DNA from: CAYNLK01 sp964398055
Lineage (GTDB): Bacteria; Chloroflexota; Anaerolineae; 4572-78; J111
Direction: 5' to 3'
Length of the DNA stretch: 64,000 nt
NCBI GenBank assembly: GCA_964398055.1
Contig: CAYNLK010000020.1
Span: forward strand, 44,093 to 108,092
A program made the position numbers and the translations under genes. Positions 37,963-46,597 of this stretch are shown piece by piece. The first letter of the stretch is position 1. Each line of letters starts with the position of its first letter. The notes below the pieces were generated by a model. That model saw only the letters and a list, made by a program, of their open reading frames with translations, was not told the DNA's origin and did not search any database.

Positions 37963-38163
37963 ATGAGCGTCGAACTTAAATCCGGCGAGTCTCAAGACTC
38001 TTTACTGAAAAGATTCCGTAAAGAGGTCATTAAGACGCGCGTTTTGAGTACGTACCGCAAAAAGCGCTGGTTTGTCTCAAAGAGCGAACAACGCCGCCTG
38101 GCCAAGCAGCGCGCCATTCGCAAGGCGCGGCGGAAGATGATCCGCCGCCAAAATAGCCGGTAA
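37963..38163 (+). CDS. rpsU: Small ribosomal subunit protein bS21
   Basis: This 66-aa, very basic protein (GESQDSLLKRFRKEVIKTRV then LSTYRKKRWFVSKSEQRR and an Arg/Lys-rich tail) fits bS21. GGGGGTGAG lies about 10 nt before ATG 37963. bS21 binds near the 3' end of 16S rRNA and helps initiation. It lies 132 nt after rpoC and is followed by a terminator. Confidence 0.9.
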   Translation: MSVELKSGESQDSLLKRFRKEVIKTRVLSTYRKKRWFVSKSEQRRLAKQRAIRKARRKMIRRQNSR

Positions 38164-38200
38164 GCGTTAAACTCTGCTCTTTTCAGGTTCTCACGTTATC

Positions 38201-38233
38201 AAGAGGGTGCCAGGCGCGCCCTCTTTTGTTTTT
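38201..38233 (+). terminator. Rho-independent terminator after rpsU
   Basis: AAGAGGG (38201-38207) pairs with CCCTCTT (38219-38225), followed by TTGTTTTT. Confidence 0.75.
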
Positions 38234-38241
38234 ACAGCCCC

Positions 38242-38269
38242 TTGCTTGATTACTAAAACTGCTTATAAT
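38242..38269 (+). promoter_or_regulatory. Candidate promoter for gyrA
   Basis: TTGCTT (38242), a 16-bp spacer and TATAAT (38264-38269). The start would leave a leader of about 300 nt made mostly of tandem repeats. Confidence 0.55.
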
Positions 38270-38318
38270 TGATATCAGAATATCTTGTGTAGAATTTTTG
38301 TTCTCATACTAGATGTAG

Positions 38319-38461
38319 TGAATGGGCGAATAGCGAATAGGCGAATAAGCGAATAGCGAATAGGCGAATAAGCGAATAGCGAATAGCGAATGGGCGAATA
38401 AGCGAATAGCGAATAGGCGAATAAGCGAATAGCGAATGGGCGAATAGCGAATGGGCGAATT
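38319..38461. repeat. Tandem repeat of GCGAATA/GCGAATGG units
   Basis: About 143 bp built almost entirely from GCGAATA, GCGAATAG, GCGAATAA and GCGAATGG. The unit is 7-8 bp with no unique spacers. It lies in the gyrA leader. Confidence 0.9.
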
Positions 38462-38491
38462 AACAGAATTTCACATAGCGAAATCTTCATT

Positions 38492-38551
38492 AATCACAAT
38501 TCACAATTCACAATTCACAATTCACTATTCACTATTCACTATTCACAATTC
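38492..38551. repeat. Tandem repeat of ATTCACAA/ATTCACT units
   Basis: About 60 bp of ATTCACAA changing to ATTCACT, ending 25 bp before the gyrA start. The same unit occurs inverted at 24914-24947. Confidence 0.9.
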
Positions 38552-38575
38552 GGTATTCATTGCTGGAGGTGACAG

Positions 38576-41026
38576 ATGGAAGTTGGAACAGTGCGTCAGG
38601 TTGATATCGATCAACAGATGCAAGAGGCATACCTGGATTATGCCATGAGCGTCATTGTGGCGCGGGCGTTGCCGGATGTGCGGGACGGTTTGAAGCCGGT
38701 GCATCGACGTATCCTGTACGCGATGCACGATATGAATCTGCACGCCAACCAATCTTACAAGAAAAGCGCCCGGATTGTGGGCGAGGTGCTGGGCAAGTAC
38801 CACCCGCACGGCGACGCCGCGGTGTACGACGCCATGGTTCGGATGGCCCAGGATTTTTCAATGCGCCTACCCCTGATTGACGGTCAGGGCAACTTTGGCT
38901 CCATCGATGGCGACCCTCCGGCGGCGATGCGCTACACCGAGGCCCGGTTGGCCGCCCTGGCCGGCGAGGTGATGGTCGATATCGACAAAGACACGGTCGA
39001 TTTTGTCGACAACTTTGACGGCAGCCTGGTTGAACCGCGCGTTCTGCCGGCCAAGGTACCCAATTTTCTGGTCAATGGCGCGTCCGGCATTGCCGTGGGC
39101 ATGGCCACCAGTGTTCCGCCCCATAACCTGGGCGAGGTTTGCGAGGCGCTGATATTCATGCTAGACCGGCAAACCAAAAACAAGGATGTGAGCGTTGACG
39201 AGCTGCTCAAGTTCATCAAAGGCCCTGATTTTCCCACCGGTGGGATTATCTATCGCTATGCCGACAAGAAAGGTGGGCAGGAGCAGGAAGATTTACTCCA
39301 GGCGGCTTATGCGGTCGGCCGGGGCCGGATCACCGTTCAGGCCAAAGTCCACGTGGAAGAGATGAGCCGCAATCGTAACCGGCTGGTCATCACCGAACTC
39401 CCCTACCAAACCAACAAAGCCAATCTCACCGAGAAGATTGCCGAGCTGGCCCGCGACGGCAAAGTCGAAGGGCTGGTCGATCTGCGTGATGAGTCGGACC
39501 GGCAGGGTATGCGGTTGGTTGTCGAACTGACCCGCACCGTTGAGCCAACCGAAATCTTGAAGCAGCTCTTCAAATTGACCCCCTTGCAAAGCACCTTCAG
39601 TATCAACATGCTGGCCCTGGTGGATGGCGAGCCGCGCCTGGTCTCCCTGAAGCGGGCGTTGCAGCTCTTCATCGAGCACCGCCAAGAAATCATTACCCGC
39701 CGCACTCGCTATGAGCTGGATCAGGCCAGGAATCGAGCTCACATTCTGGAAGGCTTGCGGGTTGCCCTGGATAATCTGGATGAGGTGATTGCCCTTATCC
39801 GTAAATCCAGAACGGTCGACACGGCCAGAAGCAATTTGTGCCAGCAGTTCAAGTTGAGTGTGATCCAGGCTACCGCCATTCTGGATATGCCGCTGCGCCG
39901 GTTGGCCGCCCTGGAACGGAAAAAGATTGAAACCGAATACAAAGAGTTGCTCCAGCGGATCAAATATCTGGAGGATTTGCTCAAAACCCCCAAAAAAATA
40001 TTGGGGGTGATTAAAGAGGAGCTGGCCGAGCTTAAGCAGAGGTATGATTCGCCGCGGCGAACCGTGATCATTGACCGGGCCGCGGACAGCGACAGGCCGC
40101 TGACCACAGCCGATTTGGCCCCGAACGAAGCGGTTGTGGTCGCCGTTAGCCGGAGTGGCCAACTGTGCCGCTGGCCGGCTGAGGCCGGGCTGGAGCCGGG
40201 AAGGGGACGGTCCAAAGATGGACTGGCCGTAGTCGCGCCGGCCCAGACGCGCGGCACGCTCTATCTGTTCACGTCGGCCGGCCGGGCTATGATCTTGCCT
40301 ATGCACCAGGTGCCTGAGGGTAAGGAACCGGGTGATGGCCTCAGCCTGGCCGAGGTTGGTCTGGCGCCGGCTGAGGCGGTTGTGGCTGCTTTGGCGTTGA
40401 CCAACGGCGAAGAGCCGGCCGGCTACCTGTTCCTGGTGTCCAGGGCAGGCCGGGTGAAGCGTGTGGCCCTGAGTGAGTTGAAGGCGGTCCGGGGCCAGGA
40501 TACGGTGGTGATGGGCTTTGACAACGGCGACACCTTGCTGACCGCTTTTGCCACCCCCGGCGACGGCGAAGTTATTTTGGCCAGCGCCGCCGGCCAGGCG
40601 ATTCGCTTCAAGGAGGAGGAAGTCCGGCCGATGGGGCTGCCTGCGGTTGGAGTGTGGGGTATGAAATTGGCCGAAAAGGATGAGCTGGCCGGCGCCGGCC
40701 TGGTCAAGCCGCGGGCTGATCTGGTGATGGTCACCGTCCAGGGTGTAGGCAAACGGACCGGTTTGGAGGAATATCCCACCCAGGGACGGTATGGCCAGGG
40801 CGTGATCAATATCAAGCTGACCAAAGCCTCCGGTCCGCTGGCGGCGGCAACAACGGCCAATGCCTCGGACCGGCTGATGCTGGTTTCGGCAAAGGGGAAT
40901 AACAAGACCGTCTATGTGAGAGCTTTACCCAAGCTGGGGCGCAATCAAGCGGGTAAAGAGCTGATCGCCATCCGAGGCAAGGATGAAGTAGCCGCCTTAA
41001 TTACCCTGACAACCGCCGGCGGGTAA
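38576..41026 (+). CDS. gyrA: DNA gyrase subunit A
   Basis: The 816-aa type IIA topoisomerase A subunit has DYAMSVIVARALPDVRDGLK near the N-terminus, catalytic Tyr about 120 in AMRYTEARL, and the quinolone region GKYHPHGDAAVYDAMVRM, where the usual Ser83 position is Ala (residue 81). A six-bladed C-terminal domain follows. The canonical GyrA box is replaced by YPTQGRYGQGVINI, so negative-supercoiling ability could differ and a ParC-like role is not fully excluded. GGAGGT lies about 8 nt before ATG 38576. gyrB is not nearby. The long leader is composed of tandem repeats. Confidence 0.93.
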   Translation: MEVGTVRQVDIDQQMQEAYLDYAMSVIVARALPDVRDGLKPVHRRILYAMHDMNLHANQSYKKSARIVGEVLGKYHPHGDAAVYDAMVRMAQDFSMRLPLIDGQGNFGSIDGDPPAAMRYTEARLAALAGEVMVDIDKDTVDFVDNFDGSLVEPRVLPAKVPNFLVNGASGIAVGMATSVPPHNLGEVCEALIFMLDRQTKNKDVSVDELLKFIKGPDFPTGGIIYRYADKKGGQEQEDLLQAAYAVGRGRITVQAKVHVEEMSRNRNRLVITELPYQTNKANLTEKIAELARDGKVEGLVDLRDESDRQGMRLVVELTRTVEPTEILKQLFKLTPLQSTFSINMLALVDGEPRLVSLKRALQLFIEHRQEIITRRTRYELDQARNRAHILEGLRVALDNLDEVIALIRKSRTVDTARSNLCQQFKLSVIQATAILDMPLRRLAALERKKIETEYKELLQRIKYLEDLLKTPKKILGVIKEELAELKQRYDSPRRTVIIDRAADSDRPLTTADLAPNEAVVVAVSRSGQLCRWPAEAGLEPGRGRSKDGLAVVAPAQTRGTLYLFTSAGRAMILPMHQVPEGKEPGDGLSLAEVGLAPAEAVVAALALTNGEEPAGYLFLVSRAGRVKRVALSELKAVRGQDTVVMGFDNGDTLLTAFATPGDGEVILASAAGQAIRFKEEEVRPMGLPAVGVWGMKLAEKDELAGAGLVKPRADLVMVTVQGVGKRTGLEEYPTQGRYGQGVINIKLTKASGPLAAATTANASDRLMLVSAKGNNKTVYVRALPKLGRNQAGKELIAIRGKDEVAALITLTTAGG

Positions 41027-41037
41027 CCGGACGATCT

Positions 41038-41066
41038 TTGACAAGATATCCCTCTTCTGTTAAAAT
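41038..41066 (+). promoter_or_regulatory. Sigma-70 promoter for the nuclease gene
   Basis: TTGACA (41038-41043), a 17-bp spacer and TAAAAT (41061-41066). It lies about 150 nt before ATG 41220; a GTGACCGGCAC repeat sits in the leader. Confidence 0.7.
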
Positions 41067-41122
41067 CCCCGCTATTCATCTTCGAACTTGTGTTCTGGAC
41101 TCATGTCTGGAATAAGTGCAAA

Positions 41123-41203
41123 AGTGACCGGCACTTTTCGCTAATTGAGGAAACAGTCTCGAAAGATGAGCGTTTCGCTGGAATGTTTAAGTGCCGGATA
41201 CTG
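41123..41203. repeat. GTGACCGGCAC repeat-family copy with long loop
   Basis: AGTGACCGGCACTTTTCG at 41123 is partly complementary to AAGTGCCGGATACT at about 41189-41203. It is the most degenerate copy of the family seen at 18023, 26334 and 52162. Confidence 0.6.
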
Positions 41204-41219
41204 TATCCTGGAGTAATCG

Positions 41220-42083
41220 ATGACCATCAGAAACGTAATTGCCGCCGTTGTTCTCATCTTCTTGTTGGTTTCGCTGGCTTGTTTGGGGGGCGGCGCCCTA
41301 TTACCCGTAGCGACTCCCACCTCACCGCCGCCGGTTACGGCCACGCCTGCGCCGCCCGCTGGCCCGCCTCAACCCGGCGGCCTGGAAAGGGCCAGGGTGG
41401 CCAATGTGTTTGATGGTGACACCATCGAACTGGTCGATGGCCGGCGGGTGCGTTACATCGGTATCAACACCCCGGAACGGGATCAACCTTTTTATCAAGA
41501 ATCTACCGAGGTTAACCGGCGGCTTGTTGGCAGCCAGGAGGTTGACCTGGAGTATGACCTGGAGACCTTTGACAAGTATGGCCGGACCCTGGCCTATGTG
41601 TGGGTGAACGGGTTAATGGTGAATTTAGAGATTGTCTCGCAGGGGTATGCCAACGCCTTCACCGTGCCGCCGAATCTGCGCTATGAGGCCGAATTTCGGC
41701 AGGCAGAGCGGGCCGCCCGGGAGTCAGAGCGAGGCTTGTGGGGCAGGGCAGAGGTAGCTTTGAAGATCATTCACATCGAGGCGGACGCGCCCGGCAGTGA
41801 CAGCGAGAATCCCAACGGGGAGTGGATCGAGATTGCCAACCAGGGCGACGAGCCGGTGCAGCTACAGGGCTATACCCTGAAAGATGAGGCCAATCACATC
41901 TATACCTTTGGCCTGTTCCTGGTCAAGCCGGGCCACTCATTTCGGTTGTACTCAGGTCAGGGTATCGATACAGCCACCGAGTTGTATTGGGGTTTGGTCG
42001 GCGACAGCGTTTGGAATAATAACGGCGATACCGCTTTTTTGAGGGACGCCGAGGGCAACTTGGTCGATACGTACGCCTATTAG
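41220..42083 (+). CDS. Secreted thermonuclease-like (SNase) lipoprotein with lamin-tail domain
   Basis: The 287-aa protein has an N-terminal hydrophobic signal with lipobox-like VSLACLGG, then a Pro/Thr linker. An SNase domain follows (ANVFDGDTIELVDGRRVRYI then GINTPERDQPFYQE, with later DKYGRTLAYVWV and FRQAERAARESERGLWG), carrying the usual Asp/Arg/Glu catalytic residues. The C-terminal lamin-tail (LTD) domain shows GEWIEIANQGDEPVQLQGYT and a predicted beta fold. It probably degrades extracellular DNA or RNA for nutrients. It is convergent with the excalibur-domain gene. Confidence 0.87.
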   Translation: MTIRNVIAAVVLIFLLVSLACLGGGALLPVATPTSPPPVTATPAPPAGPPQPGGLERARVANVFDGDTIELVDGRRVRYIGINTPERDQPFYQESTEVNRRLVGSQEVDLEYDLETFDKYGRTLAYVWVNGLMVNLEIVSQGYANAFTVPPNLRYEAEFRQAERAARESERGLWGRAEVALKIIHIEADAPGSDSENPNGEWIEIANQGDEPVQLQGYTLKDEANHIYTFGLFLVKPGHSFRLYSGQGIDTATELYWGLVGDSVWNNNGDTAFLRDAEGNLVDTYAY

Positions 42084-42118
42084 ATATTATCGCCTGTTAA
42101 GCGTCTGTCACCTTATCG

Positions 42119-43441
42119 CTATTTTTGCCGCCTGGCGTTCCAGATACCGGCCCCCACCATGCCAATGATCAGCAGGGCCGCGACTGCCCCAATCAACAGG
42201 GTATTGCCACTCCGTTCAAGAACGCCGCCGCTGGGCGGGATGATGACCGACTCAGCCGATGGAGTTGGCGCTCCTGGCGTTCCCGGCGCGGGTATAACCA
42301 CCGGCGCTGCGGCCGGAGTTGCCCCGGCCGGGGCGCGGGCGCCCGTTTCCAAAGCCTGATCGAGCGTCGTCACTGAAAGCTGGCTGAGTTGAGGGACAAT
42401 ATTCCCCACATTGACCTCTCTGAGCGGCACAAGCGACACGCAATCAAGGGTGAAGCGACCGGTCCGCCAGTTGGCCCAGCGACGCCAGCCCATCAGAAAG
42501 ATGGTCATCTTGTCCGACCCGGCGGTAACAACCTGGTAATAATTCTCGATTTCGGCGATGTCCGGGTCATCAGCGCCGCTCCGTTCGAACTCCAGTTCCT
42601 GCACCCGCCAACGCAGATCGGTCCATTTCTCGTGGGGGATGGCCCGCCAGTCGCGGCCGCCCTGCCGGTCAAAATAGAGCAACACCCGATGGTTTCGATC
42701 AGGCGAGTCGCCGCCCGGCTGCACCTCAATAGTGCCGCTGATGGAAAAAAGGTAGTCTCGACCGGGCACCACATTGATCGTTTGGTAAACCCCCAGGCGG
42801 GCATCCGACTGGTCGGTGGATTGCATCTCCAGGGTCAATGAATTTTTGCCGGAGGTGCCCTGGTTGATATCATCAGGGCAAATCAGCCCAAAACCTTCGT
42901 TATTGTAGATATTATATTTGCCGTATTTCTCGTTTTTGAACCAGTTCCAATTGTTGGGCACCTGGCCGCTATCCCGCACTTCAAAGCCAAGCTCCGGCAC
43001 TTGGTAGAAGCCAAACTCAAAATTACCGTTGTAAACCAGATTGTTCGCCCCGGCGACTTCTGGCTCAGCAGGGACCACCCGGGTTGGTTCAACCGGTTGA
43101 ACCGGTGCATACTGGGTATCTTCACAGGCAACGCCATTGTTATTCCGGTCCAGGTCGTGAACGTCCTCTTTGGTGGTTCTCTTGCAATAATCAAAGCAGG
43201 CCTGCGCCACTTGCTGGCTCTCAAAATATTCACAATTGTAGAGGTTGTCTGAACAGTCACATATTTGCGCCTGGGGCAGGCTGGAAAGTTGAAGCTGGTT
43301 AAGTTGCTCCTTACCGTCGGCGGCCTGGGCAGCCCTGACATCAAGTCCGTTAATTAAAAGCAGGCTGGCCAGCAAAACCAGCGTTGGTCCAAGGATGATG
43401 AGGCCAATCTGACCTGATTTCTTCATGTTAATCGTTGACAT
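42119..43441 (-). CDS. Secreted, membrane-anchored protein with excalibur-like calcium-binding domain
   Basis: The 440-aa protein has an N-terminal signal/anchor (IGLIILGPTLVLLASLLLIN). A Cys-rich segment follows (CDCSDNLYNCEYFESQQVAQ then ACFDYC), leading into DLDRNNNGVACED, the DxDxxGxxCE excalibur motif. A carbohydrate-binding-like beta domain follows (NLVYNGNFEFGFYQVPELGF ... GKNSLTLEMQS), then a Pro/Ala linker and a C-terminal helix with a basic end (LIGAVAALLIIGMVGAGIWN then ARRQK). It is likely a surface protein anchored at both ends. A strong promoter lies upstream. Confidence 0.8.
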   Translation of the reverse strand: MSTINMKKSGQIGLIILGPTLVLLASLLLINGLDVRAAQAADGKEQLNQLQLSSLPQAQICDCSDNLYNCEYFESQQVAQACFDYCKRTTKEDVHDLDRNNNGVACEDTQYAPVQPVEPTRVVPAEPEVAGANNLVYNGNFEFGFYQVPELGFEVRDSGQVPNNWNWFKNEKYGKYNIYNNEGFGLICPDDINQGTSGKNSLTLEMQSTDQSDARLGVYQTINVVPGRDYLFSISGTIEVQPGGDSPDRNHRVLLYFDRQGGRDWRAIPHEKWTDLRWRVQELEFERSGADDPDIAEIENYYQVVTAGSDKMTIFLMGWRRWANWRTGRFTLDCVSLVPLREVNVGNIVPQLSQLSVTTLDQALETGARAPAGATPAAAPVVIPAPGTPGAPTPSAESVIIPPSGGVLERSGNTLLIGAVAALLIIGMVGAGIWNARRQK

Positions 43442-43482
43442 AACCCACCTCGCAGTCGAACAATTCAGCTAAACATAACTGC

Positions 43483-43511
43483 ATTATACCACTGTTTCGC
43501 CAAAGGTTCAA
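43483..43511 (-). promoter_or_regulatory. Sigma-70 promoter for the excalibur-domain gene
   Basis: On the minus strand: TTGAAC (43511-43506), a 17-bp spacer and TATAAT (43488-43483). The transcription start would be about 35 nt before ATG 43441. Confidence 0.75.
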
Positions 43512-43548
43512 CCACCCGTCCCCTGGTACAGCGTTTCTGCTTTTCAAC

Positions 43549-45543
43549 CTAATTATTAATCTGTTGAGCCGGTTGGCCCGGAAATTGCATAAAGACCTGT
43601 TTGGTTTCGGGGACGATCCAGCCTAAGATGACCTCGCCGCTGGAGGTCCTGAACTCCTTACCGGCGCTGAAGCCGGGAGTACTCCAGATGGTGCGGTAGT
43701 TACCGGGCAGCAGTTCGAGCGGTATCTCTGTATTGGCGTCCAACGTGATCTGTTGGCCGCCGGCAAAACTGCCGCCGGAAACGGTCACCACCCCGAACTG
43801 GTTGACCAGACTCTTATTCGCTACCACCAGCAGTGCCTTGCCGGGCGGAGCGGTGTAACCGGTGATGACCGGAGCCGGTGTTGGCGATGGCGTCGAGGTG
43901 GGCGCGGCTTCATCCTGAATTGTCAACTCATCGTATATCTCGGTCTCGGTCAGGCCATCTTCGGGCACAACCCACATCACCATCACCTTGCCTGCTACGG
44001 CCGTAAAATCTGCGCCGCGCCTGAAGTTGCGGACAGGCGAACTCCATAACGCCCGGTAAAAGTCCGGTTCGAGCACAATTTGAGCCTCATTGCCGGCCGC
44101 CACATCGATTTCTTGACCTCCCCCCACCGACTTACCGCCCGACAGGGTCAGGCGGGCCGGCTTGTTGTCCAGGCTGCGATTGCTAACGATGAGCAGGGTT
44201 TTGCCGGCTGGAGCGAGAATCACCGGCCTGGGGGGGGTCGGGGTAAGGGTTTGAGTTGGGGTTGGAGTCGGCGTGGGCGTGGACGGAGCCACTTCAGTTG
44301 GCCCGGCCGGCGGCGCGGCCACAATACTCACGCCCGGCACAACATCGGTATTGATCGTCGTAACCAAACTGGGATCGGCCGACACCCAACCCAGACCCGT
44401 TGCGACTTGATCAAATCTAATCTGCCACCAGCGACCTTGTGGCGTATTGGCCTGGCTCAAGATTGCTACCCCATCGCCCTGTTTCAACTGGCCGACCGAG
44501 CTGTACTGGACGCCCGGCCCCTGGCGCACGTTCAGCACCGGCGCATTGACCGACAGTAGGGCCAGCCGAGGCGTAGGCGTCGGCGGAGCCGCGGTCGGCG
44601 TGGGCAGAGGCGCCGGGGTGAAAGTGGGAGGGGGCGGCGGCGGGGTAAAGGTGGGGGCCGGCGTCGCGATTGGCAGCGGAGTGGCTGTATTTTGGCTGCC
44701 GATGGCCGTAAGATTGGTTACCGTCACCGAGCTGGACAGCCCCGCCTGATTGTAGGCCCGGATGATGATCAGATATGTGCCGGGCGTCGTGGCGGCCCAC
44801 TGAAAGGCCGCCGTCATCGAGGGCACATCCTGGGTCAGTTGGCTGGCCACCTGGTCCACTTTTTGATCATTGACCCACAGCTCCAGCCGGTTGATCCCGG
44901 TTGGGTCTGAAGCGGTCGCCTGGACGACGATCGACTGGTTGACCTGGACCTGGCCATAGCTGGCCGGGGCCTGGTTGATGACGATGGCGGGCGCCCGGGC
45001 GACGACTGCGGTTTCGGTTTGAGCCGGAGAGGGCGGCAAATCGGCCAGGCGCGGTTGGCGGCCGGCTGCCAGCAGCCAGTACAAACCAAACCCCAACAGC
45101 GCCACCACAATCAGCAGAGCCGCCACTGCGCCCAAGAGGAACACCAGACGCCCTGGCTGTAGTGGCGCGGCCGTAACGGGATAGACGCGGGTTGGCGTCT
45201 GAGCCTGCGTCAACTCCACCCCGGCTTGCTCGACGCTGAAGGTGAACGGGCCGAGGGTAATCGTGTCGCCCGGCTGCAGGTCGTAAGGCGCAGCGATAAG
45301 GCTATCATTGACCAGCGTCCCGTTGACGCTGTCCAAATCTTCAATGAGCAGGCGATCTTCCTGCCGGATCAACCGGGCATGCTGTTTGGAGATGGTCAGA
45401 TCTTCCAGGGGCAAGTCGTTGAAAAGCTCGCGGCCAATCGTAAATATCTCGCCAGTAATGGGAAAAGATTGCCCTGGAGCGGAGTCATCGTGGAGCACTA
45501 ACCGCCACTGGGGCCGGCTCGGTTGTTCTGGCGTCTCAGCCAT
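43549..45543 (-). CDS. FHA-domain membrane protein with SH3-like and repeated C-terminal domains
   Basis: The 664-aa protein starts with a cytoplasmic FHA domain (ITGEIFTIGRELFNDLPLED, SKQHARLI, DLDSVNGTLVN) that would bind phosphothreonine. A membrane helix follows (LVFLLGAVAALLIVVALLGF), then an outer Ig-like segment, a Pro/Thr linker, an SH3b domain (NAPVLNVRQGPGVQYSSVGQ ... GRWWQIRF) and two similar 110-residue beta domains (GKTLLIVSNRSLDNKPARLT and GKALLVVANKSLVNQFGVVT). The arrangement suggests a link between Ser/Thr kinase signalling and the cell wall; no kinase gene is nearby. Same strand as the excalibur-domain gene. Confidence 0.83.
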   Translation of the reverse strand: MAETPEQPSRPQWRLVLHDDSAPGQSFPITGEIFTIGRELFNDLPLEDLTISKQHARLIRQEDRLLIEDLDSVNGTLVNDSLIAAPYDLQPGDTITLGPFTFSVEQAGVELTQAQTPTRVYPVTAAPLQPGRLVFLLGAVAALLIVVALLGFGLYWLLAAGRQPRLADLPPSPAQTETAVVARAPAIVINQAPASYGQVQVNQSIVVQATASDPTGINRLELWVNDQKVDQVASQLTQDVPSMTAAFQWAATTPGTYLIIIRAYNQAGLSSSVTVTNLTAIGSQNTATPLPIATPAPTFTPPPPPPTFTPAPLPTPTAAPPTPTPRLALLSVNAPVLNVRQGPGVQYSSVGQLKQGDGVAILSQANTPQGRWWQIRFDQVATGLGWVSADPSLVTTINTDVVPGVSIVAAPPAGPTEVAPSTPTPTPTPTQTLTPTPPRPVILAPAGKTLLIVSNRSLDNKPARLTLSGGKSVGGGQEIDVAAGNEAQIVLEPDFYRALWSSPVRNFRRGADFTAVAGKVMVMWVVPEDGLTETEIYDELTIQDEAAPTSTPSPTPAPVITGYTAPPGKALLVVANKSLVNQFGVVTVSGGSFAGGQQITLDANTEIPLELLPGNYRTIWSTPGFSAGKEFRTSSGEVILGWIVPETKQVFMQFPGQPAQQINN

Positions 45544-45673
45544 ACAAGGTGTCCTTTCTTACAACGTCGAACCTGGATCGAAAGTTTGAAGCAATTGTAT
45601 AACCGCAGGTAAACCAGATGTCATACTCAAGATTGTAATGGCAGCCCTCAAATAATCAAAATGAAAACCCCAA

Positions 45674-45703
45674 TTGATTTTCACCCAAAAAACGTGGTAC
45701 ACT
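45674..45703 (+). promoter_or_regulatory. Candidate promoter for the ribbon-helix-helix / SNF2 block
   Basis: TTGATT (45674-45679), an 18-bp spacer and TACACT (45698-45703). The ribosome site GGAGG (45713-45717) follows closely, so the leader would be only about 15 nt. Confidence 0.55.
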
Positions 45704-45724
45704 AGAGTTCGTGGAGGTCGCTGA

Positions 45725-45985
45725 ATGGAAACACAGAAGATTACTTTAGCAATACCTGAACACATTCTACGCAAAATTGAAATCATTGCGGCCAAACAAG
45801 GTACCTCAGTCTCCGGCCTGATGACCCGGGTGCTGGAAGATATCGTGGTCCGAGAAGAAGGTTTTGAAGCGGCCCGTCACCGGCACCTGCAATTACTGGA
45901 CAGTGGGATAGAGTTGGGCACAAACGGAATGGCTACCTGGAGACGTGAGGATGTGCATGGTGCGACACAATTTATTAAAATCTGA
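45725..45985 (+). CDS. Ribbon-helix-helix (CopG/antitoxin-like) protein
   Basis: The 86-aa protein has an N-terminal RHH motif (METQKITLAIPEHILRKIEI then IAAKQGTSVSGLMTRVL) and a C-terminal tail HLQLLDSGIELGTNGMATWR, as in VapB-type antitoxins that pair with PIN toxins. No PIN or other toxin gene follows; the next gene is an unknown 190-aa protein 39 nt downstream. It may be an orphan antitoxin or the regulator of the SNF2 block. GGAGG precedes the ATG. Confidence 0.75.
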   Translation: METQKITLAIPEHILRKIEIIAAKQGTSVSGLMTRVLEDIVVREEGFEAARHRHLQLLDSGIELGTNGMATWRREDVHGATQFIKI

Positions 45986-46024
45986 AATTCTTCTAGAACC
46001 AGAACAACCGATGGAGGTGTTACT

Positions 46025-46597
46025 ATGGAAGAGAAATTTATCGGTTTTTTGCAGGTATCTGAAATCGCCCCAGACTCCTATTTGGGAGCCATTTTGGTGA
46101 CTAAGTTGAACAGCGTGCCGGTGGAGTTCCGGGTCACCCTGCCGGTTAAGCCCACCAGTATTCAGAAGTCCCTCTATGGTGAGTCGATGGTACCCTACAT
46201 TGGCACCGAACTATGTGGCACCCAATTACTGGAGGCCATCACTCATAATCCTGAGGTGGTGTTTGTCTCGCCAAAGTATATGCTTGGCGTGCGGCCCAAC
46301 AGCGCCGCCCCGATCATCTATGTTTTTGAAGCTGATCAGAGTCACAAAACGAAGGTAGGGGAAATGGATCAGGTTGCGACAGATCAGAACGCTCCGGTGA
46401 AATCGTGGCAATTATCGGGATCTAACAACCAGCCGATCACTCTTTCAACGGCCTTCAATTTTGCAGAAGACTACGAGATCACAAAGGATTTGATTGCAGA
46501 ATTGGCCCTCAAGTTTGACCTGCTGGAACCCTTCACCCGCATCAATCGAGCTATTGATGTCTTAGCCGAGCAGGATCAACGCTTTGCCAAGAGCTGA
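46025..46597 (+). CDS. Unknown 190-aa protein coupled to a SNF2 ATPase
   Basis: There is no named family that I recognise. The N-terminal half has a compact conserved-looking pattern: FIGFLQVSEIAPDSYLGAIL, VPVEFRVTLPVKPTSIQKSL, YGESMVPYIGTELCGTQLL. The C-terminal half is acidic and helical (LIAELALKFDLLEPFTRINR then AIDVLAEQD). No signal peptide or membrane helix. Its stop overlaps the start of the SNF2 ATPase gene (TGATG), so the two proteins are probably made in stoichiometric amounts and may form a complex. GGAGGTG lies before ATG 46025. The block is visibly richer in A and T than its surroundings. Confidence 0.75.
   Translation: MEEKFIGFLQVSEIAPDSYLGAILVTKLNSVPVEFRVTLPVKPTSIQKSLYGESMVPYIGTELCGTQLLEAITHNPEVVFVSPKYMLGVRPNSAAPIIYVFEADQSHKTKVGEMDQVATDQNAPVKSWQLSGSNNQPITLSTAFNFAEDYEITKDLIAELALKFDLLEPFTRINRAIDVLAEQDQRFAKS

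Noticed and set aside
38319..38461. CRISPR-like array
   Set aside because: The repeated unit is only 7-8 bp and the units touch or vary slightly, with no unique spacers and no cas genes in the window.
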